DNA of 64,000 nucleotides, taken from NCBI GenBank assembly GCA_949130495.1, contig CASBWL010000040.1, forward strand, positions 3,462,674 through 3,526,673. The letters are read 5' to 3'. Both the position numbers and the translations under genes were made by a program. Positions 26,641 to 38,605 of the stretch are shown here, one piece after another. The stretch's first letter is position 1; each line of letters opens with the position of its first letter. The notes beneath the pieces are model-generated. The model worked only from the letters and a program-made list of their open reading frames with translations. It made no database searches and was not told the origin of the DNA. The stretch is from Sambucus nigra (Eukaryota > Streptophyta > Magnoliopsida > Dipsacales > Adoxaceae).

Positions 26641-26780
26641 GGACTACAGTTCTATATGGGGCCAAATAAATGTGTGTCAATGAGAATTCTCCATCGACCT
26701 TGTTGATGACTGTAACAACAAATATCCATATCGAGTCGATTTGTAGTATTGGCTTATTTTGTTGGTCAGAATATGTAGGT

Positions 26781-27876
26781 TGTTAGGGTGTCCTATACCC
26801 GAGCCTAATATTGAAGATAAGTGACCGTTGGTTTGCAAGACACGTTCAAAGTTTCATCTGGTCGATTGCTCATTCCAAAAGGTATAAATCTCCCTTTTGA
26901 TAATTGGAGAAAAACCTTTTCAAACTTTAAAATGTGTTAAAATAATTTTTAAAATGATTTTGAAAAAAAAAAGTAATTTTGTACACATCGTTCGAACGAA
27001 TTTCTAAGGTCGCTCGAACGACATATCCAACGAGGTAAATTTTCGTAAAACCTATTAGCTCTGGAATCTCGATGGATATCTCGCTCGAACGAGCTTCTAA
27101 TGAGGTCATTTTTCAAATAATCTCAACACGTTCGAACACTCATTAGATAGTTGTTCGAACGAGACAAGGCCTCTCTTTCGAACGAGATGCAAAGTCGTTC
27201 AAACGAATCGGCGCATTTTAAAATATAATCGATTTTTTGCCAATTTCCCTCACTCTCCCACTACCCCATTAACTTAGATTTCTTCTCTTAGATAAGGAGG
27301 GTGTAAGAACAGTTTTAATAATGACTTTTCATGTATTTTAAAGTCGAATTTCATTTTGGAAAAACCTCTCCATTTATCTTTGATCATTCATGAACTAGTT
27401 TTCATATTTCAAACCCAAAAAATCCTTTCTTCATATATCTTGGATTATGCGATGGATTCTGCACTGTGCGTGATGGTTAAAATTATTGGAGGTTTCGAAG
27501 CATGGAGTTGCTGTGAAGCTGTTGCTGGATTTCATGGTTACTATAAGAGGAGGTGCGAAGACATTCATTAGCATTGGATAGAGGATCCAAGTGTCGCAAG
27601 TCTTTTGTATCTTTTGTAAAACCTTAATTCTAGTGAATTTCTCCAGGCATGGACCTTTAAGGTTTTTCCAGTTGGGTTTTCCTCGTACATTGCCGTCTCG
27701 TTTGATTAGACTTGTTGTTATAAAAACCAATCTTGCATGCAATATTAGTAATTAAGTTAATCAAGATTAAAATTGGTAATGAATTGGCAAGCATGTTTAG
27801 AATGGCTTACATTGTATTTTGCAATCCGGGTAATTATTTAATTAACTGATTCTTAAGTAGAACATCAGTTATTTTA
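26781..27876 (+). repeat. Ty1/copia 5' LTR (degraded)
   Basis: It shares with the solo LTR at 34726-36312 a cluster of CGTTCGAACG words (26985-27195) and a downstream GGTTTTTCC...TTTTCCTCGTACATTGC block (27660-27700). It is followed directly by a PBS-like sequence, TGCTATCAGAGA (27879-27890), a variant of the initiator tRNA-Met PBS TGGTATCAGAGC, and then by gag. The right end ...TTATTTTA at 27876 parallels the ...TTTTTTA end of the solo copy. The left end TGTTAGGGTG at 26781 is a guess based on the TGTAAGG start of the other copy. Confidence 0.55.
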
Positions 27877-27937
27877 ATTGCTATCAGAGATGGTGTTCAT
27901 ATGTTATATAGGCATATTTTTTCCTTGGAGATTTTTT

Positions 27938-28822
27938 ATGGATCCAATAACTAGGTCACTGAAGTTTAACGGGTCAAATTAAACATATTGGAAAGCGTGT
28001 ATGAAATTTGCGCTCAAGTCTTTGGACGAGAGAGTGTGGATGGCAGTAGTTAGAGGGTGGACTTCACACACAACAACTGTAGGAGAGCTTAGTGTCCCTA
28101 AACCGGTTGAGAGTTAGAGCGAGGATGAACATAAAGTTTTTAATTATAAGTCCCGTGATCTCAATACTTTGTTTAGTGCAGTCCCACCTGAGGAGTTCCG
28201 CCGAATCATGACATGTGAAATGGCTAAGGATGTTAGGGACAATACTCCAACTTACGCATGAAGGAACCAATGCCGTGAAAGCTTCCAAGGTTCAAAATCT
28301 AACTACCCAATTTGAAACCATCCGTATAAGAGAGAGAAACTTTTAATGAATTTTATGCTCGTTTTTCAAAACATAGTAATCTCATCCTTCAATCTGGGAG
28401 AATAAATTCCCGAAACTCGAGTTGTGAAGAAAATCCTAAGGTCCTTACCTAAAAGGTTTAACCCGAAAGTCACTGCCTTGTATTAATTAGGGAATACCGA
28501 CACAATAAGACTTGAAGAGATTGTTGGTGATATTCAACCCAATGAACTCGACATGTTTCCTCAATCTAATAAGAAGAAAGATAAGGGCATTACCTTAAAA
28601 TCCCAAAAGGAGAAGGCGTCCGAGTCCGATGAGTCTGACTTAGATCACGATGACATGACCTTGTTCACTAAAAAAATTCTCAAGTTTGAGATACATAATT
28701 CTAAATTTAATAAACAAAAATTTGAGAAAAACAAGTACAAAAATCACGACGACATGACCTTATTAATCTCTTGAACGTAACTTCACTGCGTTCGCAGTTA
28801 GTCAGGTCAGTAACTCTAGTAT
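27938..28822 (+). pseudogene. Ty1/copia gag pseudogene
   Basis: The ATG at 27938 begins MDPITRSLKFNGSN, then (after a stop) TYWKACMKFALKSLDERVWM, ending the first part near AVVRGWTS. It continues with LNTLFSAVPPEEFRRIMTC, LTHEGTNAVKASKVQNLTTQ and FETIRIRE. Then come a damaged equivalent of the KILRSLPKRFNPKVTA segment and a final ELDMFPQSNKKKDKG frame (28553-28774) rich in Lys/Glu/Asp. This order is the UBN2-type gag of plant copia elements, which packages the RNA. Several stops and at least two frame changes are visible. The frame is cut at 28822, next to the target duplication of element C. No copia protease, integrase or RT follows on the far side at 39886, so the element was already truncated or rearranged. 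Confidence 0.75.
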
Positions 28823-30209
28823 GTCTTTGTGACACCCCGCCTAATCAAATACCGGGCGATCACTCTTATATCAAATTATAACATTAGTCTCATATGGATC
28901 ATTCTTAGCATCACTGTCAAAAATCCATTTAATTACTAATAACCTATTAGGCTGGTGTCAAAATTTTACTTCACTACTCTTTTTAACAACTACAAAATTA
29001 AAACATTCACACAGAGTATGCCTAAATGAAATTGAAATGAAATAAAATAACCGAACACTCGGTTAAATTATACAACCATATCGAATGCTGTACTAAAAGA
29101 ATAAATAAATAAAATTGGACCACTAGACCAAATGTTTATACAATACCTCATATCTAGATTACAAAGATGGAAGCGGCTATCGAGAACCTGCAGGCATCCA
29201 CAGCTGTTGCAGCAGACGTCTGACTCGAAAGATGTGCCATCCAGGCGTCCCCGTGTCTGGACACCTATGTAGTATATATATATATAGCAAGAGAGGAAAA
29301 GTAGATAAACGGGTCAGAGCCCGAGTTTTGAAAATATTTAGCAAGTTCATAATTACCTTATTTTTAGAAAAATGTTTTGTCTCATATTTAAATTTGGTAT
29401 CGCACTCCCATGAGATACCCCTCACCTCTCCATTAATAGTGCACTACTAGCGCATCCCTCTAAACATCCTAGTCAAGCTTTCCTGCTAAACTAGTCTATC
29501 ACCCAACCACTATCAACCCTAGATAGTCCAATAAATGTACTATGGGCTAAACTTATCCCCAGTCTCAACACTAAGCCATGTTCGTGCGTGGGGTGTCTCA
29601 CAAAGCGAAATCCAAAAAAGGAACCCCCTAGATACACTACTATGCAGCTAGGTCGATCGTCGAGATCCGTCAGTCCCTCAGTACAGAATATATATAAATA
29701 TATGTATACACCATATAATAAATCTAAATATTAGAGCACTAAGGATTAAACTTCTCCCCAGTCTCAAGACATTGCCATATTCATGCGTGGGGTCTCTCGC
29801 AAAGAGAAATCCAAACAAGGAACTCCCCGATACACTAGTATGCGGCAAGGTCAATCATCGGGATCCATTAGACCCTCGGTACTCAATTTATCCATATGTA
29901 TATTCATATTACAATATACATCCGGATCTATCTCGCAGAATGAGAATCCATATACTTTATTTCCATTTGTCTCAAAACTTTCCATTTTCTTTCTTATATA
30001 TAGGAAATGCATTTAAAAGCCAATTCATTATCATGAATTGCTTTATCATAACATATAACCTTTTTACAAGCAAGTTTTATTATCATAAAAAATGCTTTTC
30101 CTTTTCATATGCTCCCATTTCCCTTCTTCCATCCAGGAAATGTAATTAAAGCCAATTTATTATCATAAATGGCTTTAATACCAATAATGTGCCATATTAT
30201 TGAAAACAG

Positions 30210-30275
<66 letters not shown>
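30210..30275. repeat. (TA)n microsatellite
   Basis: A pure TA run of about 66 bp. The matching place in the right LTR (about 37580-37600) has only TTATATACATATCATATAAC, so the run expanded in this copy after insertion. Confidence 0.95.
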
Positions 30276-30277
<2 letters not shown>

Positions 30278-31029
30278 TATAGCGCATTGTAAGACCGCCC
30301 GTCCGGGTTTCCCCACTGTGCGAGCCCCTAAATGACCATCATGCCTGTGGGGTAGTCATAACCACACCCGGAATGATCTATCCATCGCAGAAACAAACAA
30401 TAATAGCTCATATGGCCTATAGGACTATATCCACCCTGCATTCATTAGCCAGGGGGTTTCACCTCACGCGCGAACTTCCCTTATGATGTCATTTAGAGAG
30501 GGTGTGTAACCATAAATTAACATATATGAAAATTATTTCTTTTCCATTTTGAAAACATTCATATTTACAATTTCAAAAGTCATTTATCTCAATTATATAT
30601 ATATACACATTAATCACATAGTATACATATACCATATATTCCTCTTAGAATATATAAATGGCCATAATTGCTAATTACATCTAGCGATGACCAATAATCC
30701 CAAATATTCTTTGAAAGAATCATAATCATGCCTTCATATACGCATGATACTAAACCCAAAGTATTCCCTCACATACATTCAATTACATAAATACCTAGCT
30801 TCGATGATATCCGAACTCCCTCTCAATTTTGTTCGTCTCGAATGTTAACTATGTTCGTTCCCCGGATTATGCCCTACACCAATCCAAGGCCTTCCTTTTC
30901 ATCTAAAGGTTTACTAACCCTCAAAACCATCATTTAGGAGTCCCGTATCATGACTAGGATCCGCCATAAAAGACCCCAAATTGTAATTTAACTCCCCATA
31001 CTCTTAAGGGGAAAAACTGACAAATCTGA

Positions 31030-31240
31030 CCAAAGCAAATCGATTCACCCCAAATACGAATCGATTCGGGTGGGCGAATCAATTCGGCCCCCAATCCGAA
31101 TCGATTCGGAAAGTGAACAGGTCCTTAATGGTGAATCGCTTCGGTCTAAATCCGAATCGATTCGGCCCAAGGCATCCTTATAGATCCCCTTAGGCGAATC
31201 GCTTCGGCCTAGACCCGAATCGATTCGTCCTGTTCGAGGG
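31030..31240. repeat. cluster of GAATCGATTC palindromes (C left LTR)
   Basis: About eight copies, perfect or one base off, of the 10-bp palindrome GAATCGATTC, usually flanked by CC...GG. Several pairs have start-to-start spacing of about 18-22 bp. The frame at 31045-31281 with repeated RIDS/SESIR words simply reads through this cluster. Confidence 0.9.
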
Positions 31241-32065
31241 GCACTGTCTGGGCAATTTTTTTCAATCTCCAAAATACCCAAAACTCAATCCAATCTCCAT
31301 TTAAATCTTAACTTGGATTTATTCCTACAAACCCAAAGTTTTCGTATCTCCTCAATTTCTTTAGAGGTCCTAACACTCCATTTGAGAACCCTAATATTTA
31401 TCTCCAAAAAGTTCTATCCTTAATTTCTAACTAACGATTTCGATCTAGGATAGCTTTTCATAGAAAAATCACTATAAATCCAAAAAAAATAAAAAAAATA
31501 TGCGGTCAGCACCCACGCAACCGCATCGAAAAGATCTACATTTTTATTGACCAGGAGCCGAATCAATTCGCATAAAGCCCAAATCGATTCTGAAAGACGC
31601 AAGTCACTATTCATCGTCTTCTCCGGGACGATTTCGTCCATTAAAGCTTCTCCTAAGCTTTTGTCGCCTCACCCAACGTCCTACTACCTCAACCACCTAT
31701 AAATACACATATATTTAGGGTTCTGAACATCCTAGAAGCCTAAACCACCAATTTATTTCGATTAATTTCTAAGTTTCTCCAATTATGAAATTTTAGGGGT
31801 TTATTCGTTTTAACTCCCGAAAACCCATTTTATTCACGAAAACCCAACCCAAAATCTTTAGGGTTTGTTTATACCAAACTACGATATGAGATTTATGTTC
31901 AAAAGTAAATAAAGTAAGTAAACACTTGCCTCGTGGATATAATCCGACAACCTCGAGCCGAATCCCGCGGAGTTTGGCCGGAACCTCCCATTTTCTCCTC
32001 TTTTCTCTCCTCCTCTCTCTCTTCTCTCTCTTTTCTTTCTTTATTTCTATTTTCTTCCCTCTCCC

Positions 32066-32077
32066 CTATTTATATAG
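32066..32077 (-). promoter_or_regulatory. LTR TATA box
   Basis: On minus, CTATATAAATAG lies about 430 bp into the LTR, followed by a purine-rich GGGGAGAGGGAAGA stretch. The same place in the right LTR reads CTATATAAAG (39451-39460). This suggests a U3 of roughly 0.45 kb and a very long transcribed R-U5 part, which is inference. Confidence 0.55.
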
Positions 32078-32509
32078 TGAGAAAAGGGTTATACCCCTTA
32101 AAACCTAAAAACGACTCGTTTACTCAATTACGAGCCCATTTAACTCCAAAATTCCCCAAAATGCAATTTCGACAATCGGACACTCTTTTCCAACTATCTC
32201 GGACATTTTGAGACTCACAGCGCGGTCAAAATTCCCATCCGAGGTACTTGACCGCAAATCACTATTCTAACCTAATATAACTTAATGCGGGTTTTCTAAT
32301 TAAAATCTGACCTTTTTGTCTCTTTACACCACGGCGACATATATTTAAAATACTTCGACCTATTTAATACCAAAAATAGTTACAACACCCATAAAAAAAT
32401 CATCTAATCCTCGAAAATCCCAAAAATCACTGTTTCGAGAGATTTTCCAAATTTCCAATTCATACTTAATTATGGAATTTAATCATCTCCAAAAGGACGG
32501 GTTGTTACA

Positions 32510-34607
32510 TACTCCCCCCTTACAACGGAATTTCATCCTCAAAATTCAGATACAACCTACACTGCAAATCCAAGAATTGCTCGAAATCCTAATACCTTAA
32601 GGGGAACGATACTAATCCAATGATTCCCAACCATATATCATACGGCTACCACCGTCGTAAAGTGACTCCAACATCGTAACATCGCACCCCTCATTTCTAG
32701 TGCCTAACGGCATAAACTTCAAATTTATATACTACGCCCATTCTATTTCAGGTGGTATATAAACCAACTTACTAAGGTGCCCATACACCTTTCTAACCCG
32801 TGCACATCTGCACATCCATAGTGAACATCGAACACGTAACACTCTCTCCCAATAAGGGTCTCCTTTCCTTGGTGTAATACTCACATGTGAGTCCTCCCAA
32901 CCTGTGAAATGCTATTCTCCTAACCTCGGTGCCACTAACTCTACTAAACTTACATCCTAATACTACTAAGGTCTATGCGTTACCCTACCTACGTGAAACA
33001 AGTGCAATCTTAAGTATCCCTAATGCCCAAGGCCTCTCTCAACTTCCGACATTTGCTCGGTTTCATGCATGGGATGTCTTGCCAAAGAAAAATCCAAGCA
33101 AGGAACCCTCACGTTACACTACTCCCTCGCGTAGTCGGTCATCGAGACGTAACGACCTAAGGCACAACAGCGGAACATCCTAAATCCTACTAAGCTAACC
33201 TATGAACTCATTATACTATTCTATCCTTCTGCCCATATGAAAGGAAACCTAACTAATCGAAGTGCCCAATCTCTGTAAGAGCACTACGTACATCATACCC
33301 AAAACATACCTTCTCAAAATTTCCCTTTTCATTAAGGACTGACTATTATCCTCAAATCAATTTCTTTAAGTCCTGCTCCACCCACCTACTTGTGGCGAGA
33401 GGACCACTTTAGTGCTTTTCCATATCACAATATTCCCATAAGCATACCATCATCAGATGGCTCATAGTCTATAGTGGTTCATCCACACTATAAGACTTTT
33501 CCACAAAACCAACATCCTTGCATCCAATAACATCTATCCACTCCCAACGCCGTTAAGATTCATATGTGGAGCGTCTCGCAAATTGAAATCCAAACAAGGA
33601 ACACCTCCACACACTCCTACTTAACTGCATCGGTCATGGAGGTCCGTTATTTCAAACATGCAACCGGGATATCCATATCCCCTATTCTAGCAAAAAGGTG
33701 ATCCGAACTCCTATCTCTAACTAAGAGTCACACCACCCAGCGCTTGCACTAATTTTAAGCCCTTGCGCAATCAATTAATGAGCTTAATCTTACAGCTCAA
33801 CAATAATCCCGCGGCCTTAAATCATATCTATAAGGTCGCCACTCACTCAAATCACGATAATGAAACCTCTGCTCATCAAAGTTCCATCTATGCCCACAAT
33901 AATAAAGGCGAGCTCAACCTGTATCTAGGTGTGGTATCTCAACAACAACCCGTTCCATCCTGGAACTGCGAACACGATAGTCTTGCCATCCTTAGCCTGC
34001 TATTGCTCCGAACAACAAATAACCTCACCATACTCATATAACACATATAAAATGAGTATCACAAACAAAATATATATATATATATATATATATCAACACC
34101 CGCCTTTATATAGCGAATGAAGGAAAATAAAACTCCGCTACCGCGAAAAACACATAGGCATGCATGATATAATGTTATCGAAATCTCCCCAAAACTCAAA
34201 TTACACACACGAGTCTAGGGCTAACGAACACCGCGACTTTATCTAGTCACACCAAATATACCTCCTTCATTGATGTAAAAATCATAATAACCACTTTACC
34301 CTGCTCCTTACAATCATCTTACTAGTCCTCATAACTTCTTCGTTAGAAGGAAATTCCACTACAAGCTTCAACCTTATAGCTCCAACTAAGCCCCACCTCC
34401 TGCCTCCATCCAAGCTCCGCACACGATTCTCAAACGAGTGCGCAAAAGATTTCTATAATCTTATAATATGGCAGGAGAACGAAATCTCATAAGAGAAATC
34501 AATAGTCCTAATCCTGATGCTCTATATCAAATCGAGAGCAATGTTGAAAGCGTAGTACATCCGCACAGATTCCTAAGGACACTAGAACCTCATACTCTGA
34601 TACCATC
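32510..34607 (-). other. element C internal region: PPT, two repeat copies, leader, no protein
   Basis: It starts (element 3' side) with the PPT TACTCCCCCCTTA and ends at the PBS. Two further copies of the roughly 95-bp repeat lie at 33058-33148 and 33548-33640. The segments at 33900-34130 and 34450-34607 are similar to element B at 42230-42460 and 43490-43654. No frame resembles gag, protease, RT, RNase H or integrase. A short TA run lies at 34073-34092. Confidence 0.75.
34594..34605 (-). other. element C primer binding site (initiator tRNA-Met)
   Basis: On minus TGGTATCAGAGT, 2 nt from the 5' LTR end, matches the common plant PBS TGGTATCAGAGC except for the last base. Confidence 0.8.
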
Positions 34608-34725
34608 TGTGACACCCCGCCTAATCAAATACCGGGCAATCACTCCTGTATCAAATTATAACAGGAGTCTCATATGGATCATTCTTAGGATCACTGTCGA
34701 AAATCCATTTAATTACTAATAACCT

Positions 34726-36312
34726 TGTAAGGACACAAATTTCCAATTGAGTCCATATATAGTTTTGGCTCAATTCCGGACAAAAAAATTTATTCATAGG
34801 ATTGTATTTATTAGTTATATTCTCAAGCCTATGAAGTGTTTGTTGAAGACGTAGCGGCAAAGAGTATAAAGCTTCATCAATATGCCGATTTGCGTGCCTC
34901 GTTTCTACGTCATCAACTATAGTTCCATTCTTCCAAGGTATGAATGCAATATTATATATATAGGAGCTTGGAACAAGTTTATTGGGTGTTAGGTTTAATA
35001 AAAACTGTGTTTTAATAAAGTTTTCTGGGCTAAAATCAAATTTTCCAAAATTCTGGAAGTTCGTTCGATATGTCGTTCGAACGAGATTGTCGTTCGAACC
35101 AGATGTCGTTCGAATGAGTTTGCCAATGAGGTTCCAGTATAGGCCTTTGAAATGTTGTGCGATATGTCGTTCGAACGAACCTTATGTTCGAACGAGATAT
35201 CCAACGAGATTCTAACGAGTTCAATCTAGAACGACATTAGAAGTCTCATTCGAACAAGATTTCGTTCGAACGAAATGTCGTTCGAACGAGATGCCAGGCG
35301 GGAACAGTTTTTGGCAGTTTTTCACCCACTTCCCCACTTAGTTTTTAACCAACTTTCTCAGACTTTAATATGTGCGAGAATCACTTTTGAAAAACAATCT
35401 TTTTCACAACCTTCTAATTCCTAAGAGAGTGTTTTGAGAGAATAATAAAAGGTGGAAAAAGATCATGTTTTGAGTGAGATTTTTTAGAGAAAAATATACA
35501 TCACTCATGTTTACACACAAATGAGTTTATTCCAAGTTCTTATATACATATCAATTGCTTGGAGTTCGGCACCGGTTTTCTCTACACCGAATTGAAGAGA
35601 CGTTTGCATTATTTTACCCACTTGGAGAAAGGCTTCATGTACGGGTGACGGTGACCATAGAAAGTCCGATCGGTGGATTCCGACACCGCGGTGGTGTTCC
35701 AAGGTTATTCGCTAGGAAGAGGTGTCTACAAGAAGAAGCGTAGAGGCTTGAGAGGGATCGAGTCGTGTGTTGTAAGTCGTTTATCTTGTACTTGTAATTC
35801 CGTATCTAGTGAATTTGTGGCTAGGGCCGTCCGAGGTTTTTTCCCGTCTTGGGTTTTTCCTCGTACATTGCGGTGTAGTGTGATAGATTTATTTTATCTT
35901 GCATAAATAATTTAGAACGCATGCTTAGGATAATGCAAGATAAAATTTGGTTTAAATTATCACACTCAATTTAATTTGGACTTAAATTAAATATTGGGTA
36001 AAGTTGTTTAATTCAAGTCATTTGCAAAAATAGGTTTGGCCTAACTTCGGAATATTGATAATTATGACTTAGGAAAATTCTAGGGCTTGGATTAATGAAT
36101 ACATTGGTTTAAGTGAAATTAACGTGTGTGTGTTTTAATTAATTTTCACTTGGGTTTAACTTTAATTTGAAAAAGAAATTAAAACTTGGTATTTCGTTTG
36201 TGTTTTGTTGAACCATCCTAACGCTTCCGCATCTCGTGTTTTAAAAAAGGGAAATTATAAATTTAATTTTCATTGAGAAAATTTAAATATCCCGGGGTTC
36301 CACAATTTTTTA
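34726..36312 (+). mobile_element. Ty1/copia solo LTR with TSD AACCT
   Basis: The insert TGTAAGGACACAAATTTCC...CCACAATTTTTTA is flanked by AACCT (34721-34725 and 36313-36317), and the uninterrupted site is seen in the left LTR of C. Inside are a TATA-like TTATATATATAGG (about 34953), a cluster of CGTTCGAACG words (35060-35290) and a late CCGAGGTTTTTTCCC/TTTTTCCTCGTACATTGCGG block (35840-35875), the order seen in copia LTRs in + orientation. No internal region or second LTR is present, so it is a solo LTR left by recombination. The 3' end in TA rather than CA is unusual. Confidence 0.7.
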
Positions 36313-38404
36313 AACCTATTAGGCCGGTGTCAAAATTTTACTTTACTACTCTTTTTAACAACTACAAAATTAAAACATCCACACAGTTTATGCGTAAATG
36401 AAACTAAAATGAAATAAAATAACCAAACACTTGGTCAAAATATACAACCATATCGAATGATGTACTAAAAGAATAAATAAATATAATTAGACCATTGGCC
36501 CAAATGTTTATACAATACCTCCTATCTAGATTACAAAGATGGAAGCAGCTATCAAGAACCTTCATGCATCCGCAGCTGCTGCAGCAGACGTCTGACTCGA
36601 AAGATGTGACATCCAGGTGTCCCTATGTCTGGACACCTATATAGTATATATATATAGCAAGAGAGTAAAAGTAGATAAATGGGTCAGAGCCCGAGTTTTG
36701 AAAATATTTAGCAAGTACATAAATGCCTTATTTATAGAAAGAGGTTTTGTCTCATATTTAAATTTGGTATCGCACTCCCATGAGATACTCCTCACCTCTC
36801 CACTAACAGTGCACTCCTAGTGCATCCCTCTAAACATCCTAGTCAAGCTACCCTGCTAAACTAGTCTATCACCCAACCACTATCAACCCTAGATAGTCCA
36901 AGAAATGTACTATGGGCTAAACTTATCCCCAGTCTCAACACTGAGCCATGTTCGTGCGTGGGGTGTCTCACAAAGAGAAATCAAAAAAAGGAACCCCCCC
37001 CGATACACTACTATGCAACAAGGTCGATCGTCGAAATCCGTCAGTCCCTCAGTACAGAATATATATAAATATATGTATACACCATATAATAAATCTAAAT
37101 ATTAGAGCACTAAGGATTCAACTTCTCCCCAGTCTCAACACATTGCCATATTCGTGCGTGGGGTCTCTCGCAAAGCGAAATCCAAACAAAGAACCCCCCG
37201 ATACACTACTATGCTGCAAGGTCGATCGTCGGGATCCATTAGACCCTCGGTACCCAATTTAGCCATATGTATATTCAAATTACAATATACATCCGGATCT
37301 ATCTCCCGTAATGAGAATCCATGTACTTTATTTCCATTTATCTCAAAACTTTCCATTTCATTTCTTATATCCAGGAAATGTAATTAAAAGCCAATTCATT
37401 ATCATGAATTTCTTTATCATAACATATAAACTTTTTAAAAGCCAGTTTTATTATCATAAAAAATGCTTTTTCGTTTCATATGCTCCCATTTCCCTTCTTC
37501 CGTCCAGGAAATGTAATTAAAGCCAATTTATTATCATAAATTGCTTTAATACCAATAATGTCCCACATTATTGAAAACAGTTATATACATATCATATAAC
37601 GCATTCTAAGACCACCCGTCTAGGTTTCCCCAGTGTTTGCGCCCCTAAATTACCATCATCTTCCAGTGCCTATCAATTACGACACCTAGGTACCTATAAC
37701 GCAGGACGTCAGGAAGCGGCCATATGCCTACGGGGTAGTCATAACCACACCCGGAATTACCTATCCATCGCATAAACAAATAATAATCGCTCATATGGCC
37801 TATAGCACTATATCCACCCTGCATTCATTAGCCAGGGGGCTTCACCTCACGCACGAACTTCCCTTATGATGTCATTTAGAGAGGGTATGTAAACATAAAT
37901 TAACAGATATGGAAATTATTTCTTTTCCATTCTGAAGACATTCATATTTACATTTTTAAAAGTCATTTATCTCAATTATATATATACACTTTAATCACAT
38001 AGTATACATATACCATATATTCCTCCTCGAATATATATAAATGGCCATAATTGCTAATTACATCTAGCGATGACCAATAATCCCAAAGATTCTTTCAAAG
38101 AATGATAATCATGCCTTAATATACGCATGATACTAAACCCAAAGTATTCCCTCACATACATTCAATTACATAAATACCTAGGTTCGATGGTATCCGAACT
38201 CCCTCTCAATTTTGTTCGTCTCGAACGTTAACTATGTTCGTTCCCCGGATTATGCCCTACACCAATCCAAGGCCTTACCTTTCGTCTAAAGGTTTACTAA
38301 CCCTCAAAACCATCATTTAGGAGTACCGATATCATGACTAGGATCCCCCATATATTTAACTCCCCATACTCTTAAGGGAAAAAAACTGGCAAATCTGACC
38401 AAAG

Positions 38405-38605
38405 AGAATCGAGTCACCCCAAATGCAAATCGATTCGGGTGGGCGAATCGATTCGGCCCCCAATCCGAATCGATTCGGAAAGTGTTCTGCAAATTGGTCC
38501 TTAATGGAGAATCGATTCGGTCTAAATCCGAATCAATTTGGCCCAAGGTAGCCTTATGGATCCCCTTAGGCGAATCGATTCTGCCTAGACCTGAATCGAT
38601 TCGTC
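38405..38605. repeat. cluster of GAATCGATTC palindromes (C right LTR)
   Basis: Positionally equivalent to 31030-31240. Several copies differ from the left LTR at single bases, including some that are more perfect here (for example GCGAATCGATTCGG where the left has GCGAATCAATTCGG). Confidence 0.9.

Larger units (their letters stand above)
28828..32509 (-). repeat. element C left (3') LTR
   Basis: 3682 bp, TGTGACACCCC...GGGTTGTTACA. It contains two copies of a roughly 95-bp repeat (29577-29677, 29772-29870), a long TA run (30210-30275), the block conserved among these LTRs (about 30288-30510), a GAATCGATTC cluster (31030-31240) and, on minus, a TATA box (32066-32077). Compared with the right LTR it lacks about 65-80 bp near 30340 and carries an expanded TA run, both post-insertion changes. 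Confidence 0.85.
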
